Origin: Pseudobdellovibrionaceae bacterium | Lineage (GTDB): Bacteria; Bdellovibrionota; Bdellovibrionia; Bdellovibrionales; JAMPXM01 | Assembly (NCBI GenBank): GCA_023701225.1 | Contig: JAMPXM010000004.1 | Span: forward strand, 1-43,539 | Length of the DNA stretch: 43,539 nt | Reading direction: 5' to 3' | Shown: positions 40,173 to 43,539 of the stretch, piece after piece | Layout: every line of letters begins with the position of its first letter | Position numbering within the stretch: the first letter of the stretch is position 1 | Position numbers and translations under genes: made by a program | The notes under the pieces: generated by a model | What the model saw: only the letters and a program-made list of their open reading frames with translations | Told to the model about the DNA's origin: nothing | Databases searched by the model: none

Positions 40173-40215
40173 CTCCGCTCGGACTATAGCTCAGACCCTG
40201 GGTCAAACCATCAGG

Positions 40216-40623
40216 TCAAACGACAGGCTCGTAATAAACGAGCGCTTCGCCGTCCATAAGGATTTCACCGTTTTGATTCCGCACGATCGTCGACAGCGAG
40301 ACGATCGGCTTGTCGGGGCGGATGTTGAGGACTTTGATTTCGGCCACAACCGTGTCGCCAATGTACGCCGGTTGCTTAAACTTCATGTGCTGGTTGAGGT
40401 AAATCGAGCCCGGCCCCGGCAACTGCGTGCCCGCCACTCGTGACAGCAACGAAGCCGTCATCATCCCATGCGCGATCCGGCGCTTGAAACGCGTTTTGGC
40501 GGCGTATTCTTCATCGAGGTGAATCGGGTTGTTGTCACCCGACAAACGCGCGAACTCGCGCACGGCTTCGTCCGTGATCGTCATCGTCGCGGTGGCAACC
40601 TGGCCAATTTCGGGCAATTTCAT
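40216..40623 (-). CDS. MaoC-family (R)-specific enoyl-CoA hydratase-like protein
   Basis: Hot-dog-fold hydratase (135 aa) of the MaoC type. The catalytic Asp/His motif is seen in FARLSGDNNPIHLDEEYAAKTRFKRRIAHGMMTASLLSRV. It would hydrate trans-2-enoyl-CoA (for example crotonyl-CoA, the product of the neighbouring dehydrogenase) to (R)-3-hydroxyacyl-CoA. The frame is open upstream to 40692, but ATG 40623 has AAGGA upstream and gives the normal length. It is on the opposite strand to, and convergent with, the dehydrogenase gene. Confidence 0.9.
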   Translation of the reverse strand: MKLPEIGQVATATMTITDEAVREFARLSGDNNPIHLDEEYAAKTRFKRRIAHGMMTASLLSRVAGTQLPGPGSIYLNQHMKFKQPAYIGDTVVAEIKVLNIRPDKPIVSLSTIVRNQNGEILMDGEALVYYEPVV

Positions 40624-40660
40624 GATGTATCCTTTCGACGCAGGAGCCATTTCCAAATAC

Positions 40661-40689
40661 AAACCCCCGGCCACACGAGCCAGGGGTTT
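40661..40689 (-). terminator. Terminator-like stem after the metalloprotease gene
   Basis: AAACCCCTGGC pairs with GCCGGGGGTTT (read on the minus strand; 10 of 11 pairs) around a seven-base loop. It sits between the metalloprotease and MaoC genes, both on the minus strand, and would end the first. Confidence 0.6.
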
Positions 40690-40740
40690 CAAGAAGAGCC
40701 TCTTCAGTTGTCACCGAGCCTTGCCAAGAAGGCAACCTTC

Positions 40741-41772
40741 TTAGAGGCGCGTCAGCAGTTCGGGGCGATCATAGAATTTCGGATTGAACCAGCAGTTCGG
40801 ACGCGCACCAGCGGTATTCGTCGCACGCTCTGGAACGCAAGCTCCCGAGATCGGAGTTTCAAACGACATGTCCTTCGTATGCGAGACACGGCAGAGGGCG
40901 CCAGCAAAATAAGTATCCAACCGGCACTGGGCCGCCGGGTGAGCGTTGTCCGTCTGCGCTACGACCGAGCGGTCGGGCGTGCGAAAATCCACGCGACCTT
41001 CGGCACCGAGATCCGAAAGAACTTTCGCCAACGCCAACCCCGCCATCGACGTGCGGATGCAGAGAGCCGAATCTTTGATGTTACGGCTATGGGCCGCCGT
41101 ACACCTGTTCCGAACGCCCGCATCCACGGGGAGACGCTTCAGAAACGCGACGTTGTCGACGTTTTCCAAAACTTTGCGCATGCACTTTGTCGCGGCGAAG
41201 TAATCCGACTGGCCCTCGTTCGAAGCTCCCCATGAGTCGAACTTCGCTGGCATACCGCCAATGTGATGGCCGATCTCATGACAGATCACCATGAGCAATC
41301 CGTCCGCCGTCATATCGGGATGACGTGCCAAGCCCCCATAGATGTCGACGCGACGAAAACGCAAATCCAGTTCCGGAGAACCGCCTCCACGCTCGAGAAC
41401 TTCGATCGGGTCACGGCCCGGATACGCGTGCGCGTTCACATCGCCGCTTTTCCAGAGACCACGCAAAATCAACTTTTGTCCGTTGTTGCGAAAAATCGGT
41501 TCGTACGTGGTGAGTGCGGCTTTTAGCACTTGGTTGAAGCGGACTTGGTTCATGCCACCACGTGTGGTGCCGCCGTCATCGGCGATTTGCAAACGGTTTG
41601 GCGGAACGAGATCACACGCGTCTGGTCCCTTGTGGTCATGCACGCGAGCCAAACGACCCGGAGCCGCATCAGCTTGAACGGTACCGACTTGAACAGTACC
41701 GAACAGAGCCCACGCGCTCATGGCCAGTACGAAACGAGTGGAAACAAAACGTGCGCGATTCAACTGCGTCAT
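40741..41772 (-). CDS. Exported zinc metalloprotease (HExxH)
   Basis: 343-aa protein with a signal peptide (basic MTQLNRARFVSTR, hydrophobic VLAMSAWALFGTVQVGTVQADA, site near residue 35). Zinc motif LMVICHEIGHHIGG, with WGASNEGQSDYFAATKC downstream, whose Glu could be the third ligand (gluzincin-type). Many Cys in the C-terminal half may form disulphides (NRCTAAH, ALCIRT, AQCRLD, ALCRVS, GACVPE, NCWFNP). The frame is open upstream to 41880, but ATG 41772 has GGGGGGAAG upstream. Substrate unknown; in a predatory or envelope-remodelling bacterium it may act on host or cell-wall-associated protein, but that is speculation. Confidence 0.82.
   Translation of the reverse strand: MTQLNRARFVSTRFVLAMSAWALFGTVQVGTVQADAAPGRLARVHDHKGPDACDLVPPNRLQIADDGGTTRGGMNQVRFNQVLKAALTTYEPIFRNNGQKLILRGLWKSGDVNAHAYPGRDPIEVLERGGGSPELDLRFRRVDIYGGLARHPDMTADGLLMVICHEIGHHIGGMPAKFDSWGASNEGQSDYFAATKCMRKVLENVDNVAFLKRLPVDAGVRNRCTAAHSRNIKDSALCIRTSMAGLALAKVLSDLGAEGRVDFRTPDRSVVAQTDNAHPAAQCRLDTYFAGALCRVSHTKDMSFETPISGACVPERATNTAGARPNCWFNPKFYDRPELLTRL
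41673..41702 (-). repeat. 15-bp tandem repeat in the metalloprotease signal peptide
   Basis: CTTGAACGGTACCGA (41673-41687) and CTTGAACAGTACCGA (41688-41702) in tandem, one mismatch, encoding the repeated FGTVQ/VGTVQ at the end of the signal peptide. The period keeps the frame. Confidence 0.8.
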
Positions 41773-42091
41773 GACGACTTCCCCCCAGTTCAACGAAGCC
41801 GAAGGGTCGGCTCCGAAGTGGCACCAGGAAATAAGTCCACCGCCCAGAATTGTCACTTCAAACTTTTCGCCATGAGCCATAAGAAAAAATTATGAGACTT
41901 TTCATGCTGCAGACGCGTCAGTGACCACTTCTAACTAGTTATGATCAATAGGGATTTAGGCCTCCATGAACTCCACATCGTGTCACCACGAACATTGAGC
42001 GCAGCTCAAATTGAGCCGCGAGCTCGTGGAGTAAAAATTTTTCAGAGTTGCTCCGTTGTTCGACAGGAGGATCGACACAAAGACGTCCACC
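41773..42091. other. Intergenic region between the metalloprotease and HD genes
   Basis: About 320 bases without a gene, A+T-rich around 41880-42060. A partial palindrome AACTAGTT occurs near 41933. No clear promoter pair; the metalloprotease promoter must lie here on the minus strand. I see nothing else. Confidence 0.4.
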
Positions 42092-43387
42092 TCAGAGCTT
42101 GCGTTCGGTGATCAACCGGCGCGCATCTTCGTACCGATCGGGAGCGACATAGAGCCGATCGATGTGCCGAGTTTCCTCGTATTTCTGAAAAATCCCCGTC
42201 ACACGCTCGATCGGCACTGGCTTCTGCATGGGGTCCGAATGATCGACGACGTAAATCGCGCGCGCCGTCTCATCCGGACTCATCGTGTGGTACTTCGACA
42301 AACGCGTATGTGAACTCGCCCAGATGACGTGGATGCCTGCCTCTTCCAAGCACTGATTCATCTTGGTCGGACGTTCGCTCGCCGCCACAGAATGCAACTC
42401 GAAAAGCATGCGATACGGCCGGCGTTCGGCGATGCGCTTGGCCCAGGGGTTGGTGACCTGCGCGAGATGCTCGTAGAGGGAATAGTCAGTGCAACGCGTG
42501 TACTCTTCGATATCGGCCGGTAGACGGTAAGTGCAGTCCGGCGAGGAGAGATACCGCATGAGCATCTCTTCGTACACGATCGACTTATGATGGAAGTAAA
42601 CCATCAGGTACATGTGATGGCGCGAAATGAGGAAGTCATCGAAGGTATAAATCGCGCGGCGGTCGAGCGCGAGATGCACTTTGCCGGCGACCTCATGCCA
42701 CGTCAGATTCCCGAGCAACCAGTTCAACTCCACTTTTCCATAATTGGTTCCACAGAAATAGGCATCACGCTCGAGGTAATCCATGCGATCACAATCCAAC
42801 TCAGAGCTGACCAACTGGCTAAGAATTGGACGTAGGTTCAAACCTCGATCCACGAAAAAGTCGTCGGGGCAATTGAGGCTCTTGTCGATCAGACAAGCGA
42901 CGTGCAGAGGATCCACGTCGGGGAAGCTCGCACGCAAAAGCAAAGTGAGCGATGAGTCGGTCAGGAACTTGATCGTGTAGTCCTCATGATTCGCCTTGCG
43001 GTCGAGAGTCTCGGAGACTTTTTTATGCTCATAGGCCTTTACGTTGAGCTCGCGCAATTGAGGCATCACCTCTTCGGTTGTGTGACTGAGCGGGCCGTGA
43101 CCGATATCATGCAAGAGGGCGCCGAGACGGACCGCATGCCGCAAGCGCTGACGCACATCGGGTGAGCTGAATTGGAATTTTTTGAAGATATTATCGAAGG
43201 CCACGCCCGTGAGATGCATCACGCCGAGCGAATGGATGTAGCGGTTATGGACCGCACCGGGAAAGCTATATTCAGCAAAGCCAAGCTGCTTGATCTGCCG
43301 CAATCGTTGACAGACAGCGCTATCCAAGATGTGAACTTCGCTGGCATCGACTTCCATCGGCCCATGAATCGGATCTTTAATTTCCAA
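42092..43387 (-). CDS. HD-domain phosphohydrolase, COG1078 (YwfO/dGTPase-like)
   Basis: 431-aa HD-domain protein. The N-terminus LEIKDPIHGPMEVDASEVHILDSAVCQRLRQIKQLG is the classic start of the COG1078 group, followed by NRYIHSLGVMHL, LGALLHDIGHGPLSH (HD metal site) and SSELDCDRMDYLERDAYFCG. These bacterial proteins are related to SAMHD1 and dNTPases, so it may hydrolyse nucleotides; the substrate is unknown. TTG 43387 has GAGGCGGG just upstream and starts exactly at the conserved N-terminus; an in-frame ATG at 43492 would add about 35 unrelated residues. The start is therefore likely TTG, but not certain. Confidence 0.85.
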   Translation of the reverse strand: MEIKDPIHGPMEVDASEVHILDSAVCQRLRQIKQLGFAEYSFPGAVHNRYIHSLGVMHLTGVAFDNIFKKFQFSSPDVRQRLRHAVRLGALLHDIGHGPLSHTTEEVMPQLRELNVKAYEHKKVSETLDRKANHEDYTIKFLTDSSLTLLLRASFPDVDPLHVACLIDKSLNCPDDFFVDRGLNLRPILSQLVSSELDCDRMDYLERDAYFCGTNYGKVELNWLLGNLTWHEVAGKVHLALDRRAIYTFDDFLISRHHMYLMVYFHHKSIVYEEMLMRYLSSPDCTYRLPADIEEYTRCTDYSLYEHLAQVTNPWAKRIAERRPYRMLFELHSVAASERPTKMNQCLEEAGIHVIWASSHTRLSKYHTMSPDETARAIYVVDHSDPMQKPVPIERVTGIFQKYEETRHIDRLYVAPDRYEDARRLITERKL

Positions 43388-43521
43388 GCGCCCGCCTCGA
43401 TTGAAGAGTGCCCCAACCTTACAACCTCTCCCCCCTCCAAGACAACGCACGAAGCCATCCCCAAAGCCCCAAAAGTCACACCGCATCTCCAAAGGGTGCG
43501 CCGCGTATTTTGGTAGCGCAG

Positions 43522-43539
43522 CCGCGTCAGGTGACGCGG
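43522..43539. other. Perfect palindrome at the right edge
   Basis: CCGCGTCA-GG-TGACGCGG, an inverted repeat with a two-base spacer, cut by the window end. It could be an operator, part of a terminator or a repeat element; it cannot be resolved here. Confidence 0.4.

Overview
The window looks like chromosomal DNA of a free-living Gram-negative bacterium with a moderately high G+C content. The best phylogenetic clue is a TIGR02147/DUF4423-type regulator at 20319-21122, a family I associate mainly with Bdellovibrionota (Oligoflexia) and Fibrobacteres. Many unrecognised small lipoproteins and secreted proteins, an MlaEFD transporter, a TonB system and an NtrC-type regulator with a sigma-54 promoter fit a Bdellovibrio-like or Oligoflexia lineage. 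The assignment is an inference. I see no rRNA, tRNA, CRISPR, integrase or insertion sequence.

Layout. 1-2424: the end of an unknown gene, then mlaE-mlaF-mlaD, tightly coupled by stop/start overlaps. 2773-7306: a TonB-dependent receptor followed by tonB, exbB and exbD, a complete energised outer-membrane uptake unit. 7353-9240: dciA (helicase loading) divergent from trmFO (tRNA m5U54). 9325-11433: a 702-residue exported protein with six copies of an approximately 72-residue repeat I do not recognise. 11828-15495: two overlapping prepilin genes, one encoding a very large (1002-residue) pilin-like protein. 15697-17856: an exported fusion of a polynucleotide-3'-phosphatase-like HAD domain with a PlsC-like acyltransferase domain. 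17978-24503: a LysR regulator divergent from a small secreted protein, a truncated DUF1428 gene, the TIGR02147 regulator, and a three-gene operon of lipoproteins and an exported protein. 24649-28031: glmU-glmS for UDP-GlcNAc synthesis, divergent from an M14 peptidase, a HAD hydrolase and a histidine kinase (28100-31445), followed by an NtrC-family regulator (31651-33063). Directly after the regulator is a good sigma-54 promoter in front of an exported protein (33301-33876). 34102-35304: a lipoprotein with a giant Asp/Gln repeat. 35347-36618: purD. 36774-40623: thiolase, a catalytically degenerate SDR, a glutaryl-CoA-dehydrogenase-like enzyme and a MaoC hydratase. 40741-41772: an exported HExxH metalloprotease. 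42092-43387: a COG1078-type HD phosphohydrolase.

The genes work as modules: envelope lipid transport (Mla), TonB-driven import, amino-sugar/peptidoglycan supply, a two-component/sigma-54 regulatory unit with a probable local target, and acyl-CoA metabolism. A recurring structural theme is short tandem duplication (periods 11-24 bp) at gene edges and inside genes. Inside coding sequence the periods are multiples of three; outside they need not be. One such expansion lies in the essential enzyme GlmU.

The most unusual items are the secreted phosphatase-acyltransferase fusion, the 72-residue repeat protein, the giant pilin pair with a second pilin lacking Glu5, the SDR without its catalytic residues inside a thiolase operon, and the Asp/Gln lipoprotein with about 20 GATC sites in 0.5 kb.
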